Shown piece after piece: positions 24,864 through 35,898 of a stretch of DNA of 64,000 bases. A program made the translations under genes and the position numbers. This DNA is from Proales similis (Eukaryota; Rotifera; Eurotatoria; Ploima; Proalidae). Where the stretch lies: the NCBI GenBank assembly GCA_019059635.1, contig JAGVRJ010000002.1, forward strand, positions 682,001 to 746,000, given 5' to 3'. Below the pieces are notes generated by a model. It ran no database searches. It saw nothing but the letters and a program-made list of their open reading frames with translations, and was not told the origin of the DNA. Every line of letters starts with the position of its first letter. The stretch's first letter is position 1.

Positions 24864-26324
24864 ATGACACTGAGCAACGGCAAAAACCACTCGGACTCGG
24901 TCGGATACGATAGAGAGGAGCTGGAAAAATTGTCCAAAAAAAAGCTCGTTCTTCACTTTGATCAGCACAACACAATCCAGGTGGCGTGCACTCTGCCTGG
25001 ACGTCGTATTTCAGTCGAAGAAGGCCTAAACAACTTTCTCACTTCGGTCTGCTGGGGAAAAGAGCTCAACGGACAATGGCAGTGGGCCTGTGACGAGCCT
25101 CAGCTTTTGAGGCCCAACAATGACCTCGAGATCGACACTTACTTTCGATATTTAGAAAAGAAAATAGTCAAATCACCAAGTGATCGACCTGAGCTTAAGA
25201 AGCGAACGTGTCGGTTTGTAAATGAAGAGCCCGGGCGCAAGTTTAAACCTTTCTACGATTTGTATCTTGAACGTCTTACGTACGAGAAACGCTGGGCATC
25301 AAGAGACGAAGACAGTTCAGATTCAATTTACCGATTTGATGATTATCTCGATAACCTGGACAGGCTGCCGGTGAATACCATACCGGCCAAAGATCCGAAC
25401 GATCGCGCTTTGTATCATCTGATCTTGCCCGAATTCATTGACATGATAAGACGCTTGCAAAGAGAGCAGCGCTCGTTCAGCGTAATCTTGCGCACGATGG
25501 GCATCGATTCAAACCATTTTCTTGAGACGCTCAGACCTGTAATTCAGGGCAACCATCGCGACTTTCCCGACATTCAGCCGATCGCCATCAATCCTGAAGT
25601 GGGCACTTTGGTCAGAAATGAGAATGACACATTTGAACTGCACATGGCCGGTGAGGTGTACAGAGACGAAGCGGCTATTTATAAAAAGCTTTGCTCTCTC
25701 GAAGGCATCAACGCAATCAGAGACGATTTTGGCTACTGGCAGAGAAACAATTACGAATGCTATTTTGCCAAACCGCTCTGGCTCGATCTCGACGACGACA
25801 ATCATCATCATATCCTGTTCGACGACAACATTCGATTGGACGACACCGACGACTGCATAGTCAACATTCGACTGCTGAACTCGGGCTGCTTTCGCAGCGT
25901 TGACTTTTCCTCTTATTCAATATTCGAAAAGAGCAACATCATCCAGCCTAATCTACTGAGTCTGCTTAATCCGCTGTTAAAGAGCGACTCGAGCAAGAAT
26001 CATTTTTTAGAAATGATCAAACTGGCCCAGTTGATCTATCAAAAGATCCGCAGCAGCCGTACACACATAAACGTTCAGACTCTTCCGTTGCCATGTCCAG
26101 CCGTCCAAGACGAGCGTGAGAGTGAGCAAGAGCAAAGCGAGCTCGAAAACTCTGACTCTGACAGTGTAAATGTGCTCAAAGAGAAAATGAACCAGTATAA
26201 AATGGACACGGCGAGCGGTAAATATCTTCGCCTCGACGACGCATTCTGTCGCCGCATTCGCGAGGAGGGCAATCAGATAGAGAAAAACTACCAGAATTTC
26301 TCGACCGCATGCGCTCTACAATGA
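24864..26324 (+). CDS. HAD-like protein of unknown function
   Basis: Intronless ORF of 486 residues from the ATG at 24864. Features resemble a poorly characterised HAD-like family known from protists and marine animals: LHFDQHNTIQV (HAD motif I with Asp first and Thr fifth), ILPEFIDMIRRLQREQRSFSVILRTMG (motif II position ending in Thr), then GNHRDFP, IRDDFGYW and KPLWLD. A late HHILFDDNIRLDD supplies the paired Asp of motif IV. The third motif I position is His rather than Asp/Asn, so phosphatase activity is doubtful. A large insert (about residues 95-185) is rich in charged residues. The C terminus is acidic, then helical. No signal peptide is seen. Confidence 0.6.
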   Translation: MTLSNGKNHSDSVGYDREELEKLSKKKLVLHFDQHNTIQVACTLPGRRISVEEGLNNFLTSVCWGKELNGQWQWACDEPQLLRPNNDLEIDTYFRYLEKKIVKSPSDRPELKKRTCRFVNEEPGRKFKPFYDLYLERLTYEKRWASRDEDSSDSIYRFDDYLDNLDRLPVNTIPAKDPNDRALYHLILPEFIDMIRRLQREQRSFSVILRTMGIDSNHFLETLRPVIQGNHRDFPDIQPIAINPEVGTLVRNENDTFELHMAGEVYRDEAAIYKKLCSLEGINAIRDDFGYWQRNNYECYFAKPLWLDLDDDNHHHILFDDNIRLDDTDDCIVNIRLLNSGCFRSVDFSSYSIFEKSNIIQPNLLSLLNPLLKSDSSKNHFLEMIKLAQLIYQKIRSSRTHINVQTLPLPCPAVQDERESEQEQSELENSDSDSVNVLKEKMNQYKMDTASGKYLRLDDAFCRRIREEGNQIEKNYQNFSTACALQ

Positions 26325-26731
26325 ACGAGCGCGCAGACATTAGAAGCAAATTGAATTCGACTGGCCACCACTGTATTTAATCATGCAACACATGTATTTT
26401 ACCGATGAGTTCTGATCCGTCCAAGTGAAGACGATTGCAATTTAGACGATAATCGCGCTTTCTTTTCCCTTCTCTTATTATTCTCTCTGCCCTGTTTCGG
26501 TTTTGTTCGGCTCCATGGCTAAGTTAGTATATGAAAATAAACAAATCCAACCAACAAGACAAATTGCAAGCCTCTCACATGCGCTCACTCTCATAATGGT
26601 TTCGTGTTGCATAAGAAATTGCCCTCCGACTACGCCCATTCTCAAGCGAACATTTCAATCTGGTAAAATCGAGAGAAAAGCCAACTAAATCCGAGTCAAA
26701 GACACATTAAAGCAACAAACTCCAATAAACG
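26325..26731. other. Intergenic stretch between HAD-like gene and IVD
   Basis: AT-rich; a short ORF at 26503-26688 looks spurious. It probably includes the IVD promoter. Confidence 0.5.
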
Positions 26732-28447
26732 ATGAACTTGCTAAATTGTCAGAGAACTCTTCTTCGTCTGATCAAGCCCCAAGCACGCCAGTGGGCCAAT
26801 TCATTTCATACGAGCAAGCAGTTGGCCAGCACTCAATATTATCCGATCAATGACGACGTATTTGGTCTAACCGATGAACAGAAGCAGGTTAGTTCATATC
26901 GACGGTCGATAAATAAACGCGCGATCTATAAAATCCTAAATTGTTAGCTTAGAGAAACTGTGTTCAACTTTGCGCAGAAAGAACTCGCTCCCAAAGCGAA
27001 CGAAATTGATGCCCAGGACGATTTCAAAGATCGCCGGGTGAGCATTCGTCGTCCAACTTGTCAATTATCGAATAATTGTGATTTTCCAATTTGAAGAAAT
27101 TCTGGAGGCAACTCGGCGAACTGGGCCTTTTGGGAGCAACAGCTCCAGGTATTAAAGCATTTCTCTAAAGAAACAAAGCCAAATTGAATCATTCGCTGTG
27201 CTTTAAGCTCAGTACGGTGGATCGGAGCTCGGCTACTTTGAGCATAGTCTTATTATTGAGGAGCTGAGTCGCGCTTCTGGCTCAGTCGCACTCTCATACG
27301 CAGCTCATTCTAATCTTTGTGTAAACCAGCTGGCTCTTAATGGCAATGATGAGCAAAAAGAAAAGTACTTGCCTAAAGTAACAAAATTTCTCCCCTCTTC
27401 CGAGATCGATGATCATTTGAAATGAAAAAAACGTTCAAGTTGATATCAGGTGAACACATTGGAGCGTTGGCAATGTCTGAGTCAAACGCTGGCTCTGATG
27501 TCGTCTCAATGAAGCTGAGAGCCGAGAAAAAGGGCGACTATTACATATTGAATGGTCACAAGTTTTGGATCACAAACGGACCAGATGCGGACGTTTTGAT
27601 CGTTTATGCCAAGACCGACCCGACCACTTCAAAGCCACAGCATGGAATTTCAACGTTCATTGTAGAAAAAGACACACCCGGCTTTAAATGCGCTCAAAAG
27701 CTGAACAAGTTGGGCATGAGGGGTTCCAATACCGGTGAGCTGGTATTTGAAGACTGCAAAATCCCGGGTAGGCATTAGAAATCACTTTCAGACAATTTCA
27801 CTCCAAGACTCAATGCGGTGTCCCTTTTCAAGCGAAAAACTTGATTGGCGGTGTAAACAAGGGCGTTTACGTCCTAATGAAAGGTCTGGACTACGAACGC
27901 TTGGTACTGGCCGCGGGTCCTCTCGGTCTAATGCAAGCGGCGTGTGACATTGCGTTTGAATACGCTCATATTCGAAAAGCGTTCGGACAGCCGATTGGAA
28001 AATTTCAAGTAAACAAGAAAGCTTAAGTGATTCAGATGCAGGATAAGTTGACGAACGACCTTTTCCAAAAAGCTCTTGCAAGGAAAACTGGCCGACATGT
28101 ACACTCGTCTAAATAGCTGCCGATCTTATCTTTACACTGTGGCTCGGGCCACCGACAAGGGCTTCGTGAGCAACAAGGCAAGTGAAGAGATAAAATTCAG
28201 AAAGAGAGAAGCCTCTTGAAGTTCCAAATTTAATTAGGATTGCGCCGGTGTGATTTTGTACTTGGCCGAGACGGCTACTCAAGTCGCTCTGGACGCCATT
28301 CAGATACTGGGCGGCAACGGATACATCAACGACTATCCAACGGGAAGAATACTTCGAGATGCCAAGCTCTACGAGATCGGTGCTGGCACCAGTGAGATCC
28401 GCCGCCTCATCATCGGTCGAGCGTTGAACGATGAATACGCAAAGTAG
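26732..28447 (+). CDS. IVD: Isovaleryl-CoA dehydrogenase, mitochondrial
   Basis: Eight exons (26732..26887, 26948..27037, 27097..27148, 27208..27377, 27440..27767, 27833..28008, 28073..28177, 28238..28447) give 428 residues. An Arg/Leu/Ser-rich mitochondrial presequence is followed by the acyl-CoA dehydrogenase fold: [67 protein letters not shown] (holding the IVD-type catalytic Glu of helix G), [13 protein letters not shown] and [29 protein letters not shown]. It oxidises isovaleryl-CoA to 3-methylcrotonyl-CoA in leucine breakdown, passing electrons to ETF. Intron 7 (28178..28237) uses a GC donor (AAG|GCAAGT). AATAAA at about 28571. Confidence 0.96.
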
Positions 28448-28842
28448 AACCGAGTCCACTCCATTTCTCCACAATTCTAGCTTCCTATGTCCCTCTCTCT
28501 CTCTCTCTATTTCCTTCTCTCTATCTGTGACTCTTGGTCATTAGCCGTTTATTTGCCGTTTTCTTTAGTCAATAAAAAAAAAACGAGAAAAGGACAATAA
28601 ATCTCAATCTAAAGGCGTTCACTCTTCTTGAACTGGTCGACAGATGAGCCGGTAAATTTAGTTACGACTCGAAGTCGAAGATATGCAAAAATTGCGCCGC
28701 ACACATCGTTTAGTGGCTGCAGTCACACGAGGTCAATGCTAACACTGCATGCAAGTGAGCGCGAGCACAATCTACATGCACACTGCTAAAAAATTGCACT
28801 AAGTCGCACGAACTAACAAACTGAGAGAAGAGCTGATAGAAT
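28448..28842. other. Intergenic stretch, IVD 3' end to RPL7A promoter
   Basis: A CT-rich run near 28491-28510 and two AATAAA sites (about 28571 and 28593) end IVD. The following sequence is the likely RPL7A promoter and 5' UTR. No other gene is visible. Confidence 0.5.
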
Positions 28843-30325
28843 ATGGTAGGTACCGATACGCATCCGATTTAATCAAGCATGGAATCACAACACACGCTCG
28901 CTATTTTTATTTATCCTGATGCCGTCCCTTCTCCATTTTGATTGACGTGAAGCCAGCCAAACCAGCAGCGAGTAAGAAGACTAGCAAGGGAGCCAAGAAG
29001 GGCAAGTCGAGCAAGGTTGCCGCCGCGCCCCTCAAGAGCAAGGCTGCCGAGCTAAAGAAGGCCGTCAATCCCTTGATCGAGAAGAAGCCCAAGAACTTTG
29101 GCATCGGTAAGTGACTACAAACGCTTTCTTTGAGCTTGGCCTCGTTCTCGGCCGTGGGTGCTCAACAGCTATGATGACAAAAAACACCGAAGTCGTGACC
29201 AACCGTGTGCGTTTCTTCATAGACAAGCATATGACTGAGCTCTTGAGCCCAAAACACGCCGAACAGGACGAACGCTTATTCAACTGAGCATTATCTAAAT
29301 GGCATCTGTTTGTTTAAGGCCAGAATGTGCAGCCGAAGCGTGACTTGACTCGATTTGTCAAATGGCCCCGCTACGTGCGTTTGCAAAGACACAAGGCTGT
29401 TTTGTTGAAGCGCCTCAAGGTTCCTGCTTCGATCAACCAGTTCTCGTCGACCCTCGACCGTCAGACTGGTAAGCACCGATAGTAAGCCTGGCCCAGTTGA
29501 AGCGGTGATGATTCTATCTCGCTGACTCATTCGTGATGATCAGCAATTTCTACCACCTAGATCTCTGAGTTTCAGCCACGGCCAAGGCATAATTCGTTTG
29601 AACTGAATAGCTAAAATTTTGCAAAAAACTTTTAAGCTAGCCAGCTGTTCAAGCTGCTCGACAAGTACCGACCAGAGACCAAGAAGGACAGACGCGCCCG
29701 ACTTATTCAGCGTGCTGCTGAGCGAGCTGAGGGCAAGCCTGACACTCCCACCAAGCGACCTTTGATGGTTCGCAGCGGTATCAACACCGTTGTCAGCTTG
29801 GTCGAGCAGAAGAAGGCCCAGCTGGTCATCATTGCTCATGATGTCGACCCCATCGAGGTGAGCGCCCTTTTCACATTCGAACGCAAAGCTGCAATGATTA
29901 GCAAACATGAATTTCTTCACCCGATTTATCGTTTAAAAGTGACGACACACGACACTAATGAGCAGCTATTTTCCACTTTGCTTTGCGTATTTCTAATTTG
30001 CAATTTTCATTTACAGATGGTTCTCTACCTGCCGGCTTTGTGCAAGAAGATGGGCGTGCCGTACTGCATTGTCAAGGGCAAGGCTCGTCTCGGTCAAGTC
30101 GTTCGTCGAAAGACCAGCGCTGCTCTTGCATTCGCCACTGTTCATCCCGAGGACAAGACCTCGCTGTCCAAATTGGTCGAGGTTTGCAAGACCAACTTCA
30201 ACGACCGATACGACGAGTTGAGACGACACTCTGGCGGCGGTGTGCTCGGCCCCAAGTCAACTGCCAAAATCCAGAAGCTCGAGAAGATCAAGGCTCGTGA
30301 GATGCAGCAGAGAGTTGTTGCCTAA
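28843..30325 (+). CDS. RPL7A: 60S ribosomal protein L7a (eL8)
   Basis: Exons 28843..28845 (ATG only), 28953..29106, 29319..29468, 29637..29857 and 30017..30325 give 278 residues. A first coding exon of just the start codon is also how vertebrate RPL7A is built. [80 protein letters not shown] and [20 protein letters not shown] identify eL8, a large-subunit protein that in archaea also binds kink-turn RNAs. Introns here are 107-212 bases, two to three times the local norm, and at least two contain box C/D snoRNAs. AATAAA near 30363. Confidence 0.96.
29161..29247 (+). ncRNA. SNORD27: Box C/D snoRNA, U27-like (SNORD27), in RPL7A intron 2
   Basis: C box ATGATGA at 29171-29177 and D box CTGA at 29235-29238 are enclosed by a terminal stem (29161-29169 with 29239-29247, one mismatch). 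The guide just upstream of box D, AGACAAGCATATGA, is complementary to the universally conserved 5' end of 18S rRNA (UCAUAUGCUUGUCU). The fifth base above box D pairs with the A that is A27 in human 18S, the known U27 target. It should direct 2'-O-methylation of that A in the nucleolus. It is processed from a debranched intron in the known pathway. The D'/C' boxes are weak. Confidence 0.88.
29498..29574 (+). ncRNA. SNORD24: Box C/D snoRNA, U24-like (SNORD24), in RPL7A intron 3
   Basis: C GTGATGA (29505-29511), D' CTGA (29522-29525), C' GTGATGA (29533-29539) and D CTGA (29565-29568) are all perfect, closed by the stem TGAAGC/GTTTCA (29498-29503 with 29569-29574). The box D guide CTACCACCTAGATCT pairs, with one mismatch against the usual animal sequence, with the 28S segment AGAUCUUGGUGGUAG. 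The fifth base points at the C equivalent to human C2338, a U24 target. Vertebrate U24 also lives in an RPL7A intron. The D' guide does not match the second U24 target (human C2352). Confidence 0.83.
29887..29967 (+). ncRNA. Possible degenerate box C/D snoRNA in RPL7A intron 4
   Basis: A six-base stem AGCTGC (29887-29892) / GCAGCT (29962-29967) encloses a C-box-like ATGATTA directly after the 5' arm. A D-box-like ATGA lies directly before the 3' arm, with an internal GTGACGA resembling C'. Both terminal boxes deviate from consensus and I could not identify an rRNA target. It is supported by position: intron 4 is 159 bases long and human RPL7A hosts several snoRNAs. Confidence 0.35.
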
Positions 30326-30417
30326 ACGCCACTCATCCGCGCTTTTCTGACTTGGCAAAAAAAATAAACGGAAAAAGACTAGAAATCTCGTTTTATCTTT
30401 CAAAAATCGGAAAGTAT

Positions 30418-33400
30418 TCAATTCGTAGACATATCAACGCAAATGCTGCCGGTGGACAGGTCTCGTTTACAGACGCGCGTTCCTTCCACATAAAAGCGTG
30501 TCGAGTCTAAAGGCGGTTTAAAGTAAAACTGATTGCTGCCGCATCTAAGTTGAGGTCAAGTAACAAACCGTAGCATTTAAATCCGTTGCCTACGAATCCG
30601 AGTCGGCATTTGCAACTATATCTGCCGGTGGTTCGTTGGTACCAGCACTCAGCTCGTGGATCGCATTTAGATACGAAACTGCATGGCACTGGCGATTGAC
30701 TCAATTCACATTTTGGAGCCTCTTAAACCCCATGAACGGGTTACTGGGATAATCATCGGTGGAAATTCAAGTCACCTTTGTCGGTCTTTCTTGTCACAAC
30801 TGTTGTCAATCCAGCTGGTTGCAGATGATGCTCTTTAGAGGGCCCTTTTCCTTCATTACGGGCATTTTCCTTTCGCACGCAAGTATTATCTTACTCGAAC
30901 AGTGTCCATTTTGGGGTTGGAACCCATTAGAACATACACACTCAAAGGTACCGTTTAAGTTCTGGCAAATGGTATTCGGCGGACAATTGTGAAGGCCCAG
31001 TCGACACTCATCAATATCTTGTTCAATTTTCCAGCTCAGAAAAAATCGATTTGCCAAACTCGACAGAGAGAGGAAACTCACCTTGACAGTAGATTCCGTT
31101 TCCGGTGAAGCCGCTTTTGCACAAGCACCTGTAAGAACCTTTTAAATTTAAGCATTCGGTACTCGCTTGACATTCGTTTGAATCTGTTTTGCATTCGTCA
31201 ATGTCAACACACTCGTTTGATTCATTTAGCTGAAAACCGGGCAGACAATTGCATCGAAATGAGCCCGGGAGATTTACGCATTCTGAATAAGTTCCACACT
31301 GGCTCCGCTTGCTTTTCAATTCGCATTCGTTTATATCGTTGCAAGTGAAACCGTCTCCTTCGTATCCATCGAGACAACTGCATTCATAGGCTCCGTCAGT
31401 GTTTAAACACTTGGAAGAACCGGAAGCACAAGGGCGAAAGCGAGAGCTTCCGTTTGCGATCAATTCGCATTCATCAACATCTTGATGAAACTTTCTCCAG
31501 ACTGGCTGAACTCAGTTTCACAACATGGCCTACCTCTGCAAGATTTGGTCAACAGGTCCTTGGTGTATCCGGCCGGACAAGCACTTGAACAAGTTTGCCT
31601 TCGATCGGCGCTCAAAATGGAACTAAATCGACATCGAACACAGCTCGAGCTGCTATTTGCTTTCGTACAACCTTTTTGTTCAAAAAAAAAATGCACATCA
31701 AGTCAAAAGAAAATCAAGTTGAATTTTTCGGCAACCAATGCAGTTCGGATGACACAGAGTCTGGCAGTGATGTTCAGATTGCGGATCCAAAGCTAAAGAA
31801 GAGCAGCGAATTCGAGCCTGGTCGTCACGGCTCATTTCTTCAACGCTTATGTCATAAATCCAAACTTTTGAGTCGTAGCTTTTGATTGATTAGTTTACAA
31901 TTAGAGAGAACAGCGTTCGAAAAGAAGACCGATGCTGACAAATGATTCACCTGCCGAACATGTAATAGCGCGGTTCGAGTGGAGTCGGATCAAAATATGT
32001 CAAATGAACTTGTTCATGAGAGTCATAGCCACTGACGACGCCAAATTGGATAAAGACGCCGTTGACTGTGGACGACGAGTGACCGAATAAACTGGCGCCG
32101 TCGAACTCTGCTTTGAGCTTTGTCGGAACGGGCGTTTGTCGTGATTCAAAGTTCATGCAGATGAAAAAGCGGCGGAAAAGATTCTCATCTTTTAGCGAGC
32201 CAATGTCAGAGCGAAGCTTGAAACTAACCACAAGTCCACCCTTTGGTTCAAGCCTGATAGAGCCGACCTGGCTTGCTTTAACGAGGAAAATAAACTCACA
32301 CGATAAAGAGCTACACCGTAAGATGATATCTGTAGATAGTACCAGGTGTGCTCGTTTTGCGGATTGGTCGCAAACACCACAAATATGTCTCCGCTTGACG
32401 AGGCGATGAATCTTAGACAGCGAGCGTGCTCGTTGGATAGCGTAAAGCGTCGACTGTTTGCACTAGACCAGTCCAGATTGCAGGGCATTATGAAGAAACG
32501 GTTGCCAACCGCTTTTTGAATGCCTTGAAGCGCATTCACGTACGAAAGTTTTCCGATTCTCATGTTCTCGACGAAACGATTCTCTTTCCATCTTTTCCTT
32601 TCTTTGCTCGCTTTTAGTTTGTGCGCACTCAAATGCGACGAGTGACTCAGCAGCGTTTCGTCCGAGCGCAAGAAGAGCAGATCGCCGCTGCTCTCATTGA
32701 ATTTGGTCACAATTCCTTTGACGACAACCTTGGAGACTTGAAAACAAAAGTGATTCGAACAACCAGACTGAGCATTAATCACCAACCAGATTGTCGATCG
32801 CATCCGAACTGGGCATTTTGTAACTTCGCAGAAAATTAAACGACTCGTCGCGCGCTCGATTGAACCAAAGCTGCTCGTGGAACATGAGAAATATCTCCTC
32901 GCCTCGATAGAACGGTTCTAGTCGTCGGATTAATTTTCCGTTAAAGGCCGAATAAAGCGGTTCGAATACCAACCGATGTCTTCGTCTAGCTCGATGATTA
33001 GCTTTACATCGGTGCCGTTCAATATCTCCTCGTAGGCTGGAAATAGAGAGGCTCGTGAGTAGACCGATAAAAGACACGTGTCCGGGGTGCCCGCTTCGAT
33101 TTCCATGTCGGTGAAATCGTACAAGCTCTTAAAGACACAAATAAATGAGAAGCTTAGAAGCGGCGCGTTTTGACGATCCTACTCGATGCCGAAATGAGTC
33201 TATTGCGATCTGGAGCGACCGTCGACGTTTATCAAACGCCTCTTGGAACTCTTGAATTGTGGTGCCAAATGCACACTTTCGATTCACCGATATTTGACAA
33301 GTTCGATTGAGCAAGCTGCCGACAAAAAGATGCTTGACATTCAAATCGAGCAGTTTGTCGAGCGGCCTCATGCTCTTCTTGAAGGCTTTCGGATACTTGG

Positions 33401-35558
33401 GCACACTGCGGAGCCAACGATTGAGCGCCGGCGCTGTGTCGCTCTTGATACGAGTTATCAGCTCGGCAATCCGTATGTCGCCTCCCTGAGTCTGCAGCAG
33501 TATGTTTGTCCAGTTCGATTGTTTGCTTTGCTTAGATTGAATAAGATTGAAGCAGTCTCATTGGTTACGCAGCTACCTGAACGAGTTTTGAGAATAGGAT
33601 TGGGTCTTGGTCTGTTCTCCCTTGTCGTTTGTGTTTATTTTGTTCAATTGACCGCCCAAATCAGCGCTCATGAATTGAACTGGCACGCTTATGCTGCCGC
33701 CAGCCGACGTTGACGAGCCAAAAGCCTTTTGCATCTCTTGCAGTGACCGTTCGGCCGCTTCGTTCATTCCCTCGCTGCTATCAACTTGTTGGCTGTACTC
33801 TAGCTGAATTTGCCCGCCGAATTGTGCTGAATGCACATAGTGCGTACCGTAACGCAGCAAAAAGCGTTCTTCAATCGATTGAAATAGAAAGTCGAACAGT
33901 TTGGAATATTTAAATAGATTTCAAATGCAAATCACCGTATGCGCCGGCAGAGTTGCCCGAGAAATAGTTGAGCGGAAGAGACATGAAATCGATTAGAAAG
34001 AAAGGGTCCAGGTCTTGGGAGCGAATCTCCTCTGCCAGAAGAGCGTATCTGATCACATTTATCTCGAATACTGTGAGCAGAGTTGATTTTCTTCCACTTT
34101 GTGTGGAGGTCTGATCGGCATGCTTCGAATTGACGCTCTTGTCTCGATTCATTTTTTCATAAGACGAACGGCCCGAGCCGAACAGAAGCAGGCCACCTCC
34201 CAACGACGATGAAAATGATCTTGTTCATCATTGAACATGTTTACCAGGTACAAGCAATTGCTCTGTGTCTTACTTGAGCTCTTCATTCGTGATGGCCATG
34301 TCCAAGTTGGATGAGAGGTAATCTGTGTATTGACTCGCGTCAGAGAAAAACATGCTATGCGCCTCTGTTTCGTACAATTCAGCCACTGACATTCCGTCGG
34401 GCACCAGATGAGAGCCAAATCTTCAAATGGAACTGGTTGGATTAACTACAAAGACCTTAAGGAATTGAGAAATTGAACTTGGTAGCTCTGTTGCAAAGAC
34501 GAGTGATCAGACTTTTGCGTCTTGTCTTGTCCGATGCGTCGAGACTTAGAAGGAATCCGGTGCCGATGTCGTGCGCCGATGGAATCATGTGCTTTAATCA
34601 ACGCCTCATTAAAGAGATGAAAAGCTTTCGTTTGCACAAGGCGACTAGTTACCCCGCCGCAAGCCTTGTTCGACACTCGAGTGGATTGAGTTTGAAGCTT
34701 GGCGCATTCGGGGTCGTTTGTCTCTTTGAAGCATTCCATTGCGATGTAGAGACCCACTCCGTGCGGAAAGTCGATTTGAATCGGTGTTCCACTCGCTTCT
34801 TGCCCTTCGTTTGGATTTAGCAACATCCTCACATCACTGAACTTGAATTCGTCCAGTCCATCGAAAGAAATGTCGTTTTCGATATGCAGCTTTCAAGGCG
34901 CCACTATTAGCTGAATCATTCTCAGACACTATCAATGGAAGCAAACAAACTTCGTCCATCGTCTCTTTGGCCGTTCGCTCGTCATCTTTCTCGTGCAGTG
35001 ACTCTTTGTTTTTGGCGCTTATTCAAAAGCAGAATAATCTCAAGCGTGTAATCAAGTACCTTCCATCTTTTGCTGGTTTTCATTGAACACAGTCTTGAAC
35101 TCGCTTTCCTAGATTTGGATCAAACTGAATTGCTGAGGCCGAATAGAGCAACTACGAATCGTCAATCTACCTCGCCGTTCTCTGAATAGTCTTCACTTTG
35201 GGCTCCGGATAGACTTCCTATGTTCGCCAGCTTAGATACTATGCTTCCGATTGCTAATTCAAATGACTGGCATTCGCTCTTTTTCGATTGGCCTTTGGCA
35301 ATTTTTTTCTCACCTCTTTTTTCTCTGTCCGCTTCAATCGGCCTTGGGATCGCTTTAAGCAAGGTCGTAAAGTTTCAAGATGAAAATGAGGATAAATAAG
35401 CAACGGCTACCGATTGGTATTCGACAAGTGCGCTTCAAAGTTTCAAAAGCAAAGCCCTTGGATGAATTCAAATTGCAGATTGGTAATGAAACACAGACGA
35501 CTGACGCGGACCAAGTAAGCAAGAGAATCGAGCACAAAAGAGACATGACTTGGCGCAT
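30418..35558 (-). CDS. Secreted multidomain MACPF / Cys-rich / EGF protein
   Basis: About 20 exons trace in frame: 35411..35558, 35171..35352, 35060..35108, 34951..35003, 34653..34889, 34479..34591, 34274..34420, 33936..34219, 33577..33868, 33183..33525, 32974..33127, 32787..32917, 32300..32728, 31951..32240, 31736..31845, 31534..31671, 31082..31480, 30895..31017, 30776..30832 and about 30569..30721, with an uncertain last exon ending near 30418. The product is about 1,300 residues: signal peptide; MACPF domain (about 220-600, signature [15 protein letters not shown], then a GGD segment); a region (about 617-950) resembling the farnesoic-acid-O-methyltransferase-like domain; a furin-like Cys-rich stretch (CHPNCIGC...); and five EGF modules, three or more calcium-binding (DVDEC, DINEC, DIDEC). 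MACPF proteins form pores or act in development, adhesion and immunity; the role here is unknown. Exon 5/6 and the 3' end are the least certain. Confidence 0.78.
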
Positions 35559-35898
35559 GTTTGCTGCTCGGTTTTTTCAAATGATCAATTTTCGTTGGCA
35601 CAAGGACGGGACTCGTTTTAATTCAATTATCAATTCAGCCATTTCAAAGGTCAAACAGCGTAATTATGATCAGCAATTTTTATTGTGAACTGCTCGTTTC
35701 AAACTAATTTTATCAACAACAACAACAACTGGTAGAAGATTACAAGTGAAAAAGGTAAAAAATCACGAACAAATATAAACACCAAGTTCGAAAAGAAGGT
35801 ACAGAAGAGACGATTTCGATTCTTTACAACGTAGACAAGCATTTTTTGGTAATAAATAGAGAAGAAGATCACCGTTTGATATTGAACATTGACGCGAT

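Noticed and set aside
28009-28072. Apparent 26-base intron plus a micro-exon in IVD, or an AT-AG intron
   Set aside because: A single 64-base GT-AG intron to acceptor CAAAAAG|CTC gives [10 protein letters not shown], matching IVD perfectly.
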